Notes: generated from the sequence alone by a model not told the origin. A stretch of 52,590 nucleotides of DNA from Spirosoma validum (GCF_014699035.1 NZ_JACXAA010000026.1:1-52590); one strand, 5' to 3'. Counted from the stretch's first letter, positions 17,568 through 26,679 are shown. A program made the numbers and translations.

Positions 17568-19283
17568 TTACTGGTCAGCCGTCTCTGTTTCGGGTGTGGC
17601 AATTTTGGCTAAGTCCTTGTTTTCGGGGAAGAACGATAGTCCCTTTTTCAGCCACTCGGTTCGGGCGTTTTCATCTTTGGTAACCAGTTCGTTGTACGAA
17701 ATCATGTATTTTAACGCCAGCACCAGATCTTTTTTGTAGCGCTTTCGTTCTTCCTCTTTGTCAGCTACCATGTTGATGAACTGCTCGAAGTAAGGCTTCG
17801 CTTTGCCGTTACGTACCGCTTCTTCGGGCGTGTAAGCGTAGTAGTTCGCTTTGGCCCGGTACAACACGGTGGGGGCGTATTCTGGTGAGGCTTTCTGAGC
17901 CAACGCCAGGGCCGAATCGGCCATCTGAAAGCGAGTGGTGTCACGTACCAGCTTGCCCAGACTATCACGCTGGAAACCCAGCGTATAATTGCTCATGCCG
18001 TAACGGAACAAATCCTGTACGTCGGCCTTGAAACCGTGTTTAGCGGCCGAATCAAGGGCGGCTACCGCTTCAGGATGCTTTTTGGCGCGGTAATAATACT
18101 TGGCGATGTCGCTGTACAGATTCTCGGTTGTGTCAAACGGGGCCGCTTTGGCCAGGTTCATAATGCCCAGCGAATCATTGATGGCTTTCAGCGAATCACT
18201 ACCGGGATTTTCAATGCCTAGATACGCATTCCCCAGGTATTTATAGTCGTCGGGCATCGCTTTATCGGGCGCTTTTTCCAGGAACGTAGTGATATTCTGA
18301 ATGGCTTCCTGCGGTTTTTTCAGTGACGAGTACGCCCAGCCTTCAATGCGGTAAACGATCGGGTTTTGCGCCAGAGCGGTACGGTTGCTGTCGATCAGGT
18401 TGACGGCCCGTTGATAATCTTTCGCCAGGAAATGAAACTGGGCCTGACGTAGCAACGTTTCCTGCCGCTTGTCTTTTGATACGTTCACATACTGATCAAT
18501 GTAGCTGGCAGCCTCCTTGTAGCGATTGACCAGGAAATACAACTCGGCTAGTTGATTATAGGCCGGCGCATAGTTCTGGTTGGCCTCAATTGCTTTTTTG
18601 TAATTCTCGACAGCCAGATTCAGGTTGCGCCCCTGCCAGTAAATATCACCGATCCGCTGGTAAACCCGCGACGCATTCATGCCCAGTTCGAGCGCACTTT
18701 CGTAACGCGTTACAGCTGTACCGGCGTCTTTGTTCAGGTAGTGGGCATCGCCCAGCGCCAGTTGAATCGCCGGGTTTTTCTTGTCCCGCTCGGCAGCCCG
18801 GTTCAGATAATCAATGGCTTTGGCCGCATTGACGACTTTCGGATAAATTGGCTTAATCGAACCATTGCCTGGGGTCAGATAACCCGTATAAGCTTCACCA
18901 ATTCGGTACAGAATCTCCGCGTTTTTGCCCTTACTCTTATCGACAACTTCCGCCAGTTTAGGTTCGGCATTGGCCATGTCGTTTTTAACCAGATACGTAA
19001 TCGCCGAGCCCGTCTGATTGAGTGGAATCCGTTTTTCGTCCAGCGGAATGCCTTTCTCGAACCAGACACGGGCCGAATCGGGCTGACCGCTACGTAGATA
19101 ACCATATCCGGCGTCGAAATACGTTTGTACGGATGGACTTTGTTGCGCGTTTCGGACCAGAATCGTTTTCGCTTCGTCGAAACGGCCAAGATTTATCAGG
19201 GTATTCGCATCGGGCGCTGGCGTCTGTGCTAACGTAGCGCCCGCCAGACCTGAGAGAAATAAAAGTGTCAGTTGCGTTTTCAT
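17568..19283 (-). CDS. Periplasmic tetratricopeptide repeat protein
   Basis: A 571-residue protein with a signal peptide (TLLFLSGLAGATLAQ) and TPR-type helical repeats over most of its length. Clear units include YLRSGQPDSARVWFEKGI, LALGDAHYLNKDAGTAVTRY, YWQGRNLNLAVENYKKAIEA and YKYLGNAYLGIEN. The 34-residue TPR register is best kept between residues 160 and 330. Such proteins act as scaffolds. No catalytic motif was seen. It is a single-gene unit with a TTAGA array 88-114 bases upstream and its own terminator, so it probably answers to the same regulator as the RND operon. Confidence 0.85.
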   Translation of the reverse strand: MKTQLTLLFLSGLAGATLAQTPAPDANTLINLGRFDEAKTILVRNAQQSPSVQTYFDAGYGYLRSGQPDSARVWFEKGIPLDEKRIPLNQTGSAITYLVKNDMANAEPKLAEVVDKSKGKNAEILYRIGEAYTGYLTPGNGSIKPIYPKVVNAAKAIDYLNRAAERDKKNPAIQLALGDAHYLNKDAGTAVTRYESALELGMNASRVYQRIGDIYWQGRNLNLAVENYKKAIEANQNYAPAYNQLAELYFLVNRYKEAASYIDQYVNVSKDKRQETLLRQAQFHFLAKDYQRAVNLIDSNRTALAQNPIVYRIEGWAYSSLKKPQEAIQNITTFLEKAPDKAMPDDYKYLGNAYLGIENPGSDSLKAINDSLGIMNLAKAAPFDTTENLYSDIAKYYYRAKKHPEAVAALDSAAKHGFKADVQDLFRYGMSNYTLGFQRDSLGKLVRDTTRFQMADSALALAQKASPEYAPTVLYRAKANYYAYTPEEAVRNGKAKPYFEQFINMVADKEEERKRYKKDLVLALKYMISYNELVTKDENARTEWLKKGLSFFPENKDLAKIATPETETADQ

Positions 19284-19370
19284 GCTGTGCTTCGGTTTAG
19301 TTGTCCTCTGCCAGCTTCGTCAGCCGGTTGGGAAGTGTATGCAACTTATCACACAGACCTAAGAGCGAAC

Positions 19371-19397
19371 TTAAAGATTGCTTAGAATTGGCTTAGA
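19371..19397. promoter_or_regulatory. Phased TTAGA array, site 3 (TPR gene)
   Basis: Half-sites start at 19371 (TTAAA), 19382 (TTAGA) and 19393 (TTAGA), exactly 11 bases apart. The core reads CTTAGAATTGGCTTAGAA. It is upstream of the minus-strand gene starting at 19283. Confidence 0.7.
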
Positions 19398-19565
19398 AAA
19401 AGAGCTGGCAACCTGCTCGTATCAATAGCTCCCTACATGATTACGTAGTGATCTATTCATCCAGAGAACCCGCTTTCGGCAGCCTGTTGCACAAGATCAG
19501 CAATACGTTATCGGTGGTTTGTACGGTCAGCAATTTGTCGGCCTACTCTGTGTCTACGTTCCAGC

Positions 19566-19604
19566 CGTTTTTGTTATTCCGACAAAGGAGGAATGACAAA
19601 AACG
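19566..19604. repeat. REP-like inverted repeat
   Basis: The 15-base arms CGTTTTTGTTATTCC (19566-19580) and GGAATGACAAAAACG (19590-19604) pair throughout with one G-T wobble around a 9-base loop. The wording (TGTyATTCCGACAAAGGAGG) resembles the GTCATTCCGACGAAGGAGG type of dispersed repeat. It lies downstream of paralogue B (stop at 19650) and could act as a transcript end for it. Confidence 0.6.
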
Positions 19605-19649
19605 CACCTGTTCCCACTTGATTTCTAAACGTTTAAACAGGCTCATTAC

Positions 19650-20570
19650 CTAAAAGAACCAGAAACTGTCCCGCAGCCGGAATTCAACGGAACCTAAATA
19701 CGCATCTTTTGTAAAGACCGCTGCCCGGTAAATGCCCGGCTTAATGGCCGTTTCAGGACTAAGCGAAAAGAAAATGCGCTGTGGATTGCGGGCGAAATTT
19801 ACCGCCTGCGTCGCATGAACCGGAATAACCTCGTTTACATCCGGCAACGTAACAGTCGTTGTGTGAAGCGCCGGTATCATGGGCTTCTGCTGTTCGTCGG
19901 TTAAGCTCAGATAAACCTCCTGTATGCCTTCCAGTTTCAACACAGATGGTATATTGAGTGAAATGGTCAGCGTATTGGCTTTCTTCGCTTTCGCCGTCAC
20001 TTTTTTGTTCGACTTACTGACGTCAACCCGGAATGCATCGCCCGTAATGGCCGAGCGCGGTACCATTGTCAGTAGCCGGGCGTCCATGCGATTCTGCTGC
20101 TCTTGTTGTTGTTCGTTTTGCTGCTTCAGCAGTGAGGCATTCGATTGGCTTTGCCAGTTGATTTTGTCGTGCATTGCCACCATTTGATTCTCCAGACTAT
20201 CCCGGACAATCGATAATCGACTTACGTTCTGATTCAGGTTTCGAATGGTGCGCGATTGGCCCGTACTCGTTTGACGCAGCGTATTCACAACCTGGTCGCG
20301 CTGGGTTAGCTGGCCATGTAGATTGTCAATACGTTTGTTCAGGTAGTCTTTATCGTCAGCGGCTGTCTCCAGTTGTTTTTTCAAATCGCGATTGTCACCT
20401 TCGAGCTGAAATTTGACGGATAGTAAGGAATCCGCCCGTTGTTCGGCCTGGTCATAGCGGTGGGTCAGGGTGCGATTGTTGTTCCAGTAAAGACCGCCGG
20501 CCAGGCCCACGCCGATCAGGACGGCCAGCACCCAGGCCAGGGTTGTGGGGTTACGTTCCGTTGTTTCCAT
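19650..20570 (-). CDS. Membrane-anchored coiled-coil protein with conserved C-terminal domain (paralogue B)
   Basis: A 306-residue paralogue of the 6654-7562 product. It has one membrane segment (about 12-28, AWVLAVLIGVGLAGGLYW), a long coiled coil (about 35-165, ending in a Gln/Glu-rich part), and the conserved domain from about 170: SAITGDAFRVDVSKSNK, KVTAKAKK, and the ending DAYLGSVEFRLRDSFWFF. The coiled coils have little sequence in common, whereas the C-terminal domain is well kept, so the domain is the functional core. Its TTAGA array is 66-92 bases upstream. Function unknown. Confidence 0.8.
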   Translation of the reverse strand: METTERNPTTLAWVLAVLIGVGLAGGLYWNNNRTLTHRYDQAEQRADSLLSVKFQLEGDNRDLKKQLETAADDKDYLNKRIDNLHGQLTQRDQVVNTLRQTSTGQSRTIRNLNQNVSRLSIVRDSLENQMVAMHDKINWQSQSNASLLKQQNEQQQEQQNRMDARLLTMVPRSAITGDAFRVDVSKSNKKVTAKAKKANTLTISLNIPSVLKLEGIQEVYLSLTDEQQKPMIPALHTTTVTLPDVNEVIPVHATQAVNFARNPQRIFFSLSPETAIKPGIYRAAVFTKDAYLGSVEFRLRDSFWFF

Positions 20571-20635
20571 ATACGTAATGGTTATAAGTTCATGTGTGAT
20601 GAAAGCAAAGGTGACGCCCGCTGGTTATAAAGGCC

Positions 20636-20662
20636 TTAAAGAGTTCTTAGAATTTGCTTAGA
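20636..20662. promoter_or_regulatory. Phased TTAGA array, site 4 (paralogue B and ClC)
   Basis: Half-sites start at 20636 (TTAAA), 20647 (TTAGA) and 20658 (TTAGA), 11 bases apart; the core reads CTTAGAATTTGCTTAGA. It sits between divergent genes, 66-92 bases from the minus-strand start at 20570 and about 70 bases from the plus-strand ClC start at 20732, so it may control both. Confidence 0.7.
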
Positions 20663-20731
20663 CTTTAGCGATGCCTTAATCATCTGTCAACTCAGTACGT
20701 TATCTACTAAGACCTACTTAGATTCCACGGC

Positions 20732-22132
20732 ATGGCCAACCGATTTTCCCGATACGCGCAGGTACTGGCCTGGCTGGATCAACATGTTATTAAGCGGCTC
20801 TACACCGAACGTGTCCGCCGGGTTATTCTCCAGAGTATGCCGTTCTGGGTGGCCTCCCTGCTAACCGGGCTTGTCGCTGTGGGCTATGAAGAACTGTTTG
20901 TGTGGGCGGAGCAAATCAGTTTTTCCTGGATTCAGGCGCACCCTTACGTAACGTTCATCACGACACCCATTGCTTTCCTGATTGCCTGGCTGCTGGTTGC
21001 CAAACTAGCTCCGGCTGCTCGGGGAAGTGGCATTCCGCAGGTAATGGCCGGTATCGAGTTATCAAATCCGGCTACGCATGGACGTACTGCCTATCTGCTG
21101 AGTCTTCGGGTTGCTGCTGTTAAAGTACTAAGTAGCGTTGTTTTGTTGCTTGGCGGGGGCGTCATTGGCCGGGAAGGTCCGACCATACAGATTTCAGCGG
21201 CTATTTTTCGGGCGATCAATCGACTACAGCCGGCGGGATGGCCGCAATTATCCCGGCAAATTGCGCTGGTCACGGGTGGGGCAGCTGGTCTGGCGGCCGC
21301 CTTCAACACCCCCCTGGGCGGTATCGTCTTTGTCGTAGAAGAGCTAACCCAGACGCACCTCACCCGTTTTCGAACGGCAGTTTTTACGGCCGTTATTATT
21401 GCCGGTATGACCGCCCAAGCCATTCAGGGGCCTTATCTGTACCTGGGTTTCCCTAAAGTTACCGCTTCGACGGGCTGGGTACTAGGCGTGGTTGTGCTGG
21501 TAGCTATCTTTTGCGGTTTGGCCGGGGCTCTGCTTGCCAAAACCTTGCTTTGGCTGAATGCCTATCGTCGCCGATTTCGAACCTTGCCCGAACAGGCGGC
21601 CTGGGTAGCGGTCTGTGGGTTATTACTGGCTGGTTTTGCCTATTTAATCGGTACGGATGCCGTCGGAACCGGAAAACCAATCATTAATCGGCTGTTGTTT
21701 CAAAATGATCACCTGACGCCCTGGTATCTCTTTCCGGTTCGATTTGCGGGGATGGCGCTCAGCTACAGCGGAGGGGCAGCGGGTGGTATTTTTGCTACGT
21801 CGTTGAGCGCTGGGGCTATTCTCGGAGACGGGCTTTCCCGGCTGATACACGTGGCTCCCGGCGATACGAACCTGGTCATTCTGGTGAGTATGGTTAGTTT
21901 TCTGACCGGCGTTGTTCGCTCACCGTTTACGGCGGCTATTCTGGTGCTGGAAATGACGGATCGGCATTCCGCTATTTTTCAACTATTGCTGGGCGGTCTG
22001 ATGGCGCAGGGAGCGGCCTCGCTGGTTGACCCCGTATCGTTTTATGAACATCTGAAAACAGGATTTGTCCGCGAAACGATGGCGCAGCCGCTTGTCAGGG
22101 ACCCAAAAGAGCCAGAAACACAAACTAACTAG
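20732..22132 (+). CDS. ClC-family chloride/proton antiporter
   Basis: A 466-residue inner-membrane protein with the anion-binding motifs GSGIP (98-102), GREGP (146-150) and GGAAGGIF (about 350). The gating glutamate is Glu148 in GREGP. The proton glutamate corresponds to the FVVEEL region (Glu203/204). Both are kept, so a H+/Cl- exchanger rather than a channel is predicted. GLAAAFNTPLGGIVFVVEEL is also typical. There is no C-terminal CBS pair. It is divergent from paralogue B and may share the phased array. Confidence 0.94.
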   Translation: MANRFSRYAQVLAWLDQHVIKRLYTERVRRVILQSMPFWVASLLTGLVAVGYEELFVWAEQISFSWIQAHPYVTFITTPIAFLIAWLLVAKLAPAARGSGIPQVMAGIELSNPATHGRTAYLLSLRVAAVKVLSSVVLLLGGGVIGREGPTIQISAAIFRAINRLQPAGWPQLSRQIALVTGGAAGLAAAFNTPLGGIVFVVEELTQTHLTRFRTAVFTAVIIAGMTAQAIQGPYLYLGFPKVTASTGWVLGVVVLVAIFCGLAGALLAKTLLWLNAYRRRFRTLPEQAAWVAVCGLLLAGFAYLIGTDAVGTGKPIINRLLFQNDHLTPWYLFPVRFAGMALSYSGGAAGGIFATSLSAGAILGDGLSRLIHVAPGDTNLVILVSMVSFLTGVVRSPFTAAILVLEMTDRHSAIFQLLLGGLMAQGAASLVDPVSFYEHLKTGFVRETMAQPLVRDPKEPETQTN

Positions 22133-22152
22133 AAGCCCGATCGCAGCCGTGC

Positions 22153-23409
22153 TTAACTGGCTTCGTCAGTGGGATACAGTCGCCGGATGAGCCGTTCCAT
22201 AGTTAATCCCTGCACAATTACGGAGAACAACACAACCGCATACGTAACGGTCACGATGAACGCTTTCTGAGGCAGTGAATCATCAATGGACAAGGCCATA
22301 GCAATGGAAAGGCCACCCCGTAACCCGCCCCAGGTCAACATTAGCGGGGCGCTGGCATCGAGATTAAGCCAGCGCCGTGCCAACGAAAAGGGCAGTAAAA
22401 TAGATAGGTATCTTGCTACTAAAACAAGAAGCACGACCAACAGATAAATGGTCCATTGAGTTAGGTGAAAATCAATTATAAGCAGCTCAATGCCAATCAA
22501 TACAAAAAGCAAGGCGTTTAGAATCCCATCAATTAACTCCCAGAATTTATCGACATATTCTTCGGTAAGCTGGCTCATTGCGTCCTGGCGCGCATGATGC
22601 CCACCTACCAGAAGTCCAGCTACGACCATGGCTAAGGGTCCAGAGATGTGGAGTTTCTGAGCCAGCAAATATCCACCCATTACGCCCGCTACCGTTATGA
22701 TTACTTCGGTCTGATAGTGATTGATCGAACGCAAAATCCAGAACATCCCATAGCCCAGAGCCAGACCAAATACGATACCTCCCCCTGCTTCTTCCAGAAA
22801 TAGTAAGGCAATCTCACCCGTACTGATGCTGTCAACGCCATTTATTACGATCCGGTAAATCGTTGCAAACACAACAACCCCAACACCGTCATTAAATAAT
22901 GATTCACCAACGATGTTAAGTTTGACATTGTCAGGTATTTTAAATTTGGTCAGAATGCCCAGTACGGCAATCGGATCAGTCGGCGAAATCAGGGCACCAA
23001 AAAGCAGGCAGAGTGGAAAGGACAGATTCAGGTCTGTATGTCTGGTTAAAAAGTAGAGCCCTGTTCCCACTAGCGCTGTACTGAGTAAAATACCAACAAA
23101 AGCAAATAAGATTACCGATCGGCGTTCGCCCCGTAATTTGGACGCATCCGTATGAAGTGCTCCGGCAAACAGCAAAAAACTGAGCATCCCATCGAAGAGT
23201 ACACGACCAAAATCAATGGCTGCCACTGTTTGGCGAATCGAGGTAAACCAGGCAGGATGAATCGCGTTTAATCCAAGTAATAGGGTTGAAAAGCTAAGCG
23301 AGAGCACCATAATCCCGATGGCATCCGGTAGCTTAAGCCAGCGGGTGTTGAGATAGGCGAAAAACGCCGAAGCAACGATGAGTAACGTAATGAGGGTAAA
23401 TAGATCCAT
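22153..23409 (-). CDS. CPA1-family Na+(K+)/H+ antiporter
   Basis: A 418-residue protein with about 12 hydrophobic segments. The transport core shows ALISPTDPIAVLG (Thr144-Asp145) and GESLFNDGVGVVVF (Asn173-Asp174). The Asn-Asp pair marks the electroneutral CPA1 branch (NhaP/NHE type). Further along, LTWGGLRGGLSIAMALS is the expected arginine-bearing segment. There is no cytoplasmic regulatory tail. It is convergent with the ClC gene (20-base gap) and divergent from the DUF389 gene; a role in pH and salt homeostasis is likely. Confidence 0.93.
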   Translation of the reverse strand: MDLFTLITLLIVASAFFAYLNTRWLKLPDAIGIMVLSLSFSTLLLGLNAIHPAWFTSIRQTVAAIDFGRVLFDGMLSFLLFAGALHTDASKLRGERRSVILFAFVGILLSTALVGTGLYFLTRHTDLNLSFPLCLLFGALISPTDPIAVLGILTKFKIPDNVKLNIVGESLFNDGVGVVVFATIYRIVINGVDSISTGEIALLFLEEAGGGIVFGLALGYGMFWILRSINHYQTEVIITVAGVMGGYLLAQKLHISGPLAMVVAGLLVGGHHARQDAMSQLTEEYVDKFWELIDGILNALLFVLIGIELLIIDFHLTQWTIYLLVVLLVLVARYLSILLPFSLARRWLNLDASAPLMLTWGGLRGGLSIAMALSIDDSLPQKAFIVTVTYAVVLFSVIVQGLTMERLIRRLYPTDEAS

Positions 23410-23503
23410 ACTGTGAGTAGCGAAAGTGGGTAAGTTTACATTAACTTTCGATTAAAACCGCAGTTTATTTGACGTGAACAACTGGTATTTGAACCTGTAA
23501 CAA

Positions 23504-24898
23504 ATGACTGTCGACGACCCAAATGCACCGCAAACGAAGAAGTCGGACCCTTTAGCCCGCATCAGCCAGATCATACGTGAGCGGTTTAGTCTGGAAGAAG
23601 ACAAGGACGATGAAGCGGAGGTTATCCAGTCCGTTAGCCGGGGAATTGAGTTTCGGGGTATTAACCTGTGGACACTCATCTTTGCCATCTTCATTGCGTC
23701 CATCGGACTAAATATTAACTCGCCCGCCGTCATCACCGGAGCCTTTCTTATTTCGCCACTCATGGGCCCTATCATGGGGATTGGCATGGGCGTTGGCATT
23801 AATGATCTGGACATGATTACGCGAGCCCTGAAAAACTTAGGCATTGCGGTATTCATTAGCCTGCTGACCTCAACAGTCTATTTTTTACTGAGTCCTTTGC
23901 ACCTGGCTCAGTCTGAATTGGTGGCTCGTACGTCGCCTACCGTCTGGGATGCCCTGGTGGCCTTTTTTGGTGGGTTAGCGGGTATTGTGGCCGGGTCGCG
24001 TCGGGAAAAAGTAACGAATGTTATTCCGGGCGTTGCGATAGCCACCGCCCTTATGCCTCCTCTTTGTACGGCTGGTTATGGGATTGCCACGGGTAATCTG
24101 TATTACTTCGCGGGAGCCTTTTATTTATTTCTGATCAATGGGATTTGCATTAGTCTGGCTACGTTCCTGATCGTACGTTTTTTAGATTATCACCAGAAAG
24201 AATATCCAACGCCGGAAATTGAACGACGTGTACGTCAAACGATCTGGATGGCGGTGCTGATTGCCATTGTACCCAGTACGTATCTGGGGTATCAGATTGT
24301 GCGTAAAACGATATTTGAAGAATCCGCCAAGCGGTTTGTTACGGCCGAATGTAGTTTTCAATACCGACAGTTAATCAATTATGAAGCTCGTTTTAATCGC
24401 AAGCAGAGTACGTTGGAACTCTCGCTGGTAGGCGAACCGCTGCCCAAAGATTCGATCAATCTGTTACGTACCAAAATGCCCGCCTATGGGCTGGGCGACG
24501 CAATCCTCGTGGTTAAACAGGGGAATTTTAAAGATACGGAAATCGACGTCGACGCGCTGAAAACGACGCTGGCCGACCAGGTTATTCAGTACAGCCAGGC
24601 CACCATTTCCCGAAAAGACCACACCATCGATTCGTTACGTCAGTACATCGACCTGACCCAAACGTCGCGCCTGCCGGTGGCTGACCTGCGAAACGAACTC
24701 AAAACCCTGATGCCCGATGTGCAGACGTTTACAGCCGCCCGGTCGCTGGTGATGAATGCGAGCAGCAACAAACCCGATACGGTTACGCTGGTGTATGCCA
24801 AATTCTCGCGTCGCCATACGGAGGTCGAAAAACGCCAGATCGAACGCTGGCTGCAGAGTCGGACGAAAAGCAAAAAAATAAAGCTGCTGGTCGAGTAA
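23504..24898 (+). CDS. DUF389 family membrane protein
   Basis: A 464-residue protein. The membrane domain (about 50-280) has the DUF389 signature NSPAVITGAFLISPLMGPIMG and VIPGVAIATALMPPLCTAGYG. The C-terminal part (about 280-464) is soluble with an alternating strand/helix pattern (LELSLVGEPLP, ALKTTLADQV, SLRQYIDLTQ). DUF389 proteins are of uncertain function, though transport has been suggested. The intergenic region with the divergent antiporter gene is 94 bases. Confidence 0.88.
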   Translation: MTVDDPNAPQTKKSDPLARISQIIRERFSLEEDKDDEAEVIQSVSRGIEFRGINLWTLIFAIFIASIGLNINSPAVITGAFLISPLMGPIMGIGMGVGINDLDMITRALKNLGIAVFISLLTSTVYFLLSPLHLAQSELVARTSPTVWDALVAFFGGLAGIVAGSRREKVTNVIPGVAIATALMPPLCTAGYGIATGNLYYFAGAFYLFLINGICISLATFLIVRFLDYHQKEYPTPEIERRVRQTIWMAVLIAIVPSTYLGYQIVRKTIFEESAKRFVTAECSFQYRQLINYEARFNRKQSTLELSLVGEPLPKDSINLLRTKMPAYGLGDAILVVKQGNFKDTEIDVDALKTTLADQVIQYSQATISRKDHTIDSLRQYIDLTQTSRLPVADLRNELKTLMPDVQTFTAARSLVMNASSNKPDTVTLVYAKFSRRHTEVEKRQIERWLQSRTKSKKIKLLVE

Positions 24899-24913
24899 GG
24901 GAATCCGCGCCGT

Positions 24914-25039
24914 CTAGTTAAGTAAACGGGGAATATCGACGATCCAGAGCAGGAGTAACGTCAGTACGAACAAAATGCCCATAAAGATCATCAGCCAGTC
25001 TGGTTTTTTAGGGGGCTCTTCTCCATAAGGGTTGTTCAT
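24914..25039 (-). CDS. Very small single-pass membrane protein
   Basis: From ATG 25039 a 41-residue protein: a proline/charged N-terminus (MNNPYGEEPPKKPDW), one membrane segment (LMIFMGILFVLTLLLLWIV) and a short tail. A start at 25120 would add 27 unlikely residues. No family recognised. A phased TTAGA array lies 140-177 bases upstream, which supports it as a real and coregulated gene. Small membrane proteins of this kind often modulate pumps or sensor kinases; that is inference. Confidence 0.5.
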   Translation of the reverse strand: MNNPYGEEPPKKPDWLMIFMGILFVLTLLLLWIVDIPRLLN

Positions 25040-25178
25040 TCTGTTTCGGGTTGCCTTCGTTTCAACAGGGCCGGGTGGAAAAAAAGGTGTGTAGGGATGA
25101 AGTGCATCAGGATGGAGCATCGTTACGTTACGTTTACTTGGCCAGTGGGTGAGTACTCGTAAATATGCCCTGTGGTTC

Positions 25179-25216
25179 TTAGGATTGGCTGATAAACTCC
25201 TTAGAATCTGCTTAGA
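25179..25216. promoter_or_regulatory. Phased TTAGA array, site 5
   Basis: TTAGA starts at 25201 and 25212 (11 bases apart; core CTTAGAATCTGCTTAGAA). A TTAGG at 25179 and a degenerate TGATA at 25190 keep the same 11-base phase. It lies just after the kinase stop (25226) and upstream of the small membrane protein. Confidence 0.65.
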
Positions 25217-25225
25217 AGGATTGCC

Positions 25226-26590
25226 TTAGCGAGGCAGTTCGACGTGGAAAACCGTCGGCTGGCCCGCTATGGACGTCACGCCAACCTGCCCGCCATGCAG
25301 CCGGATAATTCGTTCGACAAGCGATAAGCCTACGCCATAGCCCCGGACATCGGCCGTTTGTCGGCTTCGGTAAAAGGGTTCGAAAATATAGGGCAGGTCA
25401 GCCGTTGGAATGGGTTGCCCGGTGTTCTGAATTTGGATATGCACTATGTCTTGACCGAAATCGACCTGTATCAGCGCCTGGCCATTATCCGAAAATTTAC
25501 AGGCGTTTTCCGCCAGATTTTTCAGCGCTGATTCCAGTAGGGTTTTATTTCCTTGCACCGTCAATTGATCGGGATCTTCGGGCAATGCGCCGAGTTCAAC
25601 GTTTACTACGTAGTGTGGATTACTAGCGGTAATCTGCTCCCGAATATCCCACGCAATCTCATCCAGCCGCACCGCATCGGTCATCAAACCGATTGCATCA
25701 TCCTGATTGACCTTCGAGAGTTGAAGCAGTTCATGCGTGAGCGTCGTCAGTTCTTCCACGTCATCAAGCACCGAGCGAATTGTTTGCTGATAGGCTTCCG
25801 GTTCGCGCTGGTTCAGCAGACTCACTTCCAGTTGTGAACTGATCTGGGTAAGCGGGTTTTTCAGTTCGTGCGATACGTTGGCCACAAACATGCGCTGCAA
25901 TCGGAAGGACTCGGTAACCCGATCCAGTAAGCGATTAATGGTAATCGACAGTCGACTGATCTCGTCATCTTCACGGCCTACAACGAGTCGTTCGTCCCGA
26001 TTACGGGGAAAAATCGCACTAACCGTCTGGTCAATCTGCTGCATTGGTCGAAGCGCATCGCCTGCGAAAAACCAGCCCGAGAACGCCGTAATGCCCGCAA
26101 TGAGACAAAATAATCCCGTCAGCGCCCAGAGGAGCCGCCGTAAGAATTCATCCCCATACGTATTTTCGGCACTGGCCACCACCACAAACTGACCCGAAGC
26201 GGTCATGAACCGAATTCCCGACAGGTAGTAACCGTTTTGCTGGAAATCTTTTCGTTTGTTTTTTCGAATACTGGCCAGTACAGCTTTGGGAATGGGTAAT
26301 AGGCGGGATTCATTCGTGCAGAGAATGATTGAATCCCGATTGTCAAATACGATGATATTCTGGTTCGGCAGCTGGTCTTTCCGAATGCGGTTCAGTTGCC
26401 GGATAAGCTGCGCATCCAGCCGGTGTCGAATCAGCATGTCCCCGGTCGTACTCGCTTTTCGGTCCAGCCGCCGGTAAAAGTCTGATGAAATAAAGTACCA
26501 GCAGAAGGCATAGATACTCACAAACGCCAGCAGCAAAATACTGGATACCAGGCCTGTAAAGCGTAAGGTAAGTCGCTTGCGAATGGTCAT
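25226..26590 (-). CDS. Sensor histidine kinase
   Basis: A 454-residue kinase with two membrane segments (about 12-34 and 153-175) framing a periplasmic domain of about 115 residues, then a HAMP linker (176-230), the HisKA dimer with MFVANVSHELKNPLTQI (phospho-acceptor His241), and the ATPase domain with LAENACKFS (N box) and GYGVGLSLVERIIRLHGG (G boxes). It would phosphorylate the response regulator encoded just upstream. The signal is unknown; the periplasmic part shows no family I recognise. A 22-bp imperfect hairpin ends 14 bases before its start codon. Confidence 0.95.
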   Translation of the reverse strand: MTIRKRLTLRFTGLVSSILLLAFVSIYAFCWYFISSDFYRRLDRKASTTGDMLIRHRLDAQLIRQLNRIRKDQLPNQNIIVFDNRDSIILCTNESRLLPIPKAVLASIRKNKRKDFQQNGYYLSGIRFMTASGQFVVVASAENTYGDEFLRRLLWALTGLFCLIAGITAFSGWFFAGDALRPMQQIDQTVSAIFPRNRDERLVVGREDDEISRLSITINRLLDRVTESFRLQRMFVANVSHELKNPLTQISSQLEVSLLNQREPEAYQQTIRSVLDDVEELTTLTHELLQLSKVNQDDAIGLMTDAVRLDEIAWDIREQITASNPHYVVNVELGALPEDPDQLTVQGNKTLLESALKNLAENACKFSDNGQALIQVDFGQDIVHIQIQNTGQPIPTADLPYIFEPFYRSRQTADVRGYGVGLSLVERIIRLHGGQVGVTSIAGQPTVFHVELPR

Positions 26591-26603
26591 GATTTTTGAG
26601 GAG

Positions 26604-26679
26604 GAAAGGAGAAGGGAGGAAGGGATAAAAGGAATAGTGCAAATGAATCTGTTTGCCTCCTTTCGTCCCTTCTCCTTTC
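26604..26679 (-). repeat. Long inverted repeat between response regulator and kinase
   Basis: Two 22-base arms (26604-26625, purine-rich on plus; 26658-26679, pyrimidine-rich) pair with only two mismatches around a 32-base loop. In the minus-strand transcript the first arm overlaps the response regulator stop codon and the second ends 14 bases before the kinase start. It could restrain kinase translation or be an expanded repeat. Confidence 0.6.

Noticed and set aside
23431..23438. TAAGTTTA as a promoter of the DUF389 gene
   Set aside because: Lacks the final G of the Bacteroidota -7 consensus and no -33 element was found at the right spacing; left unannotated.
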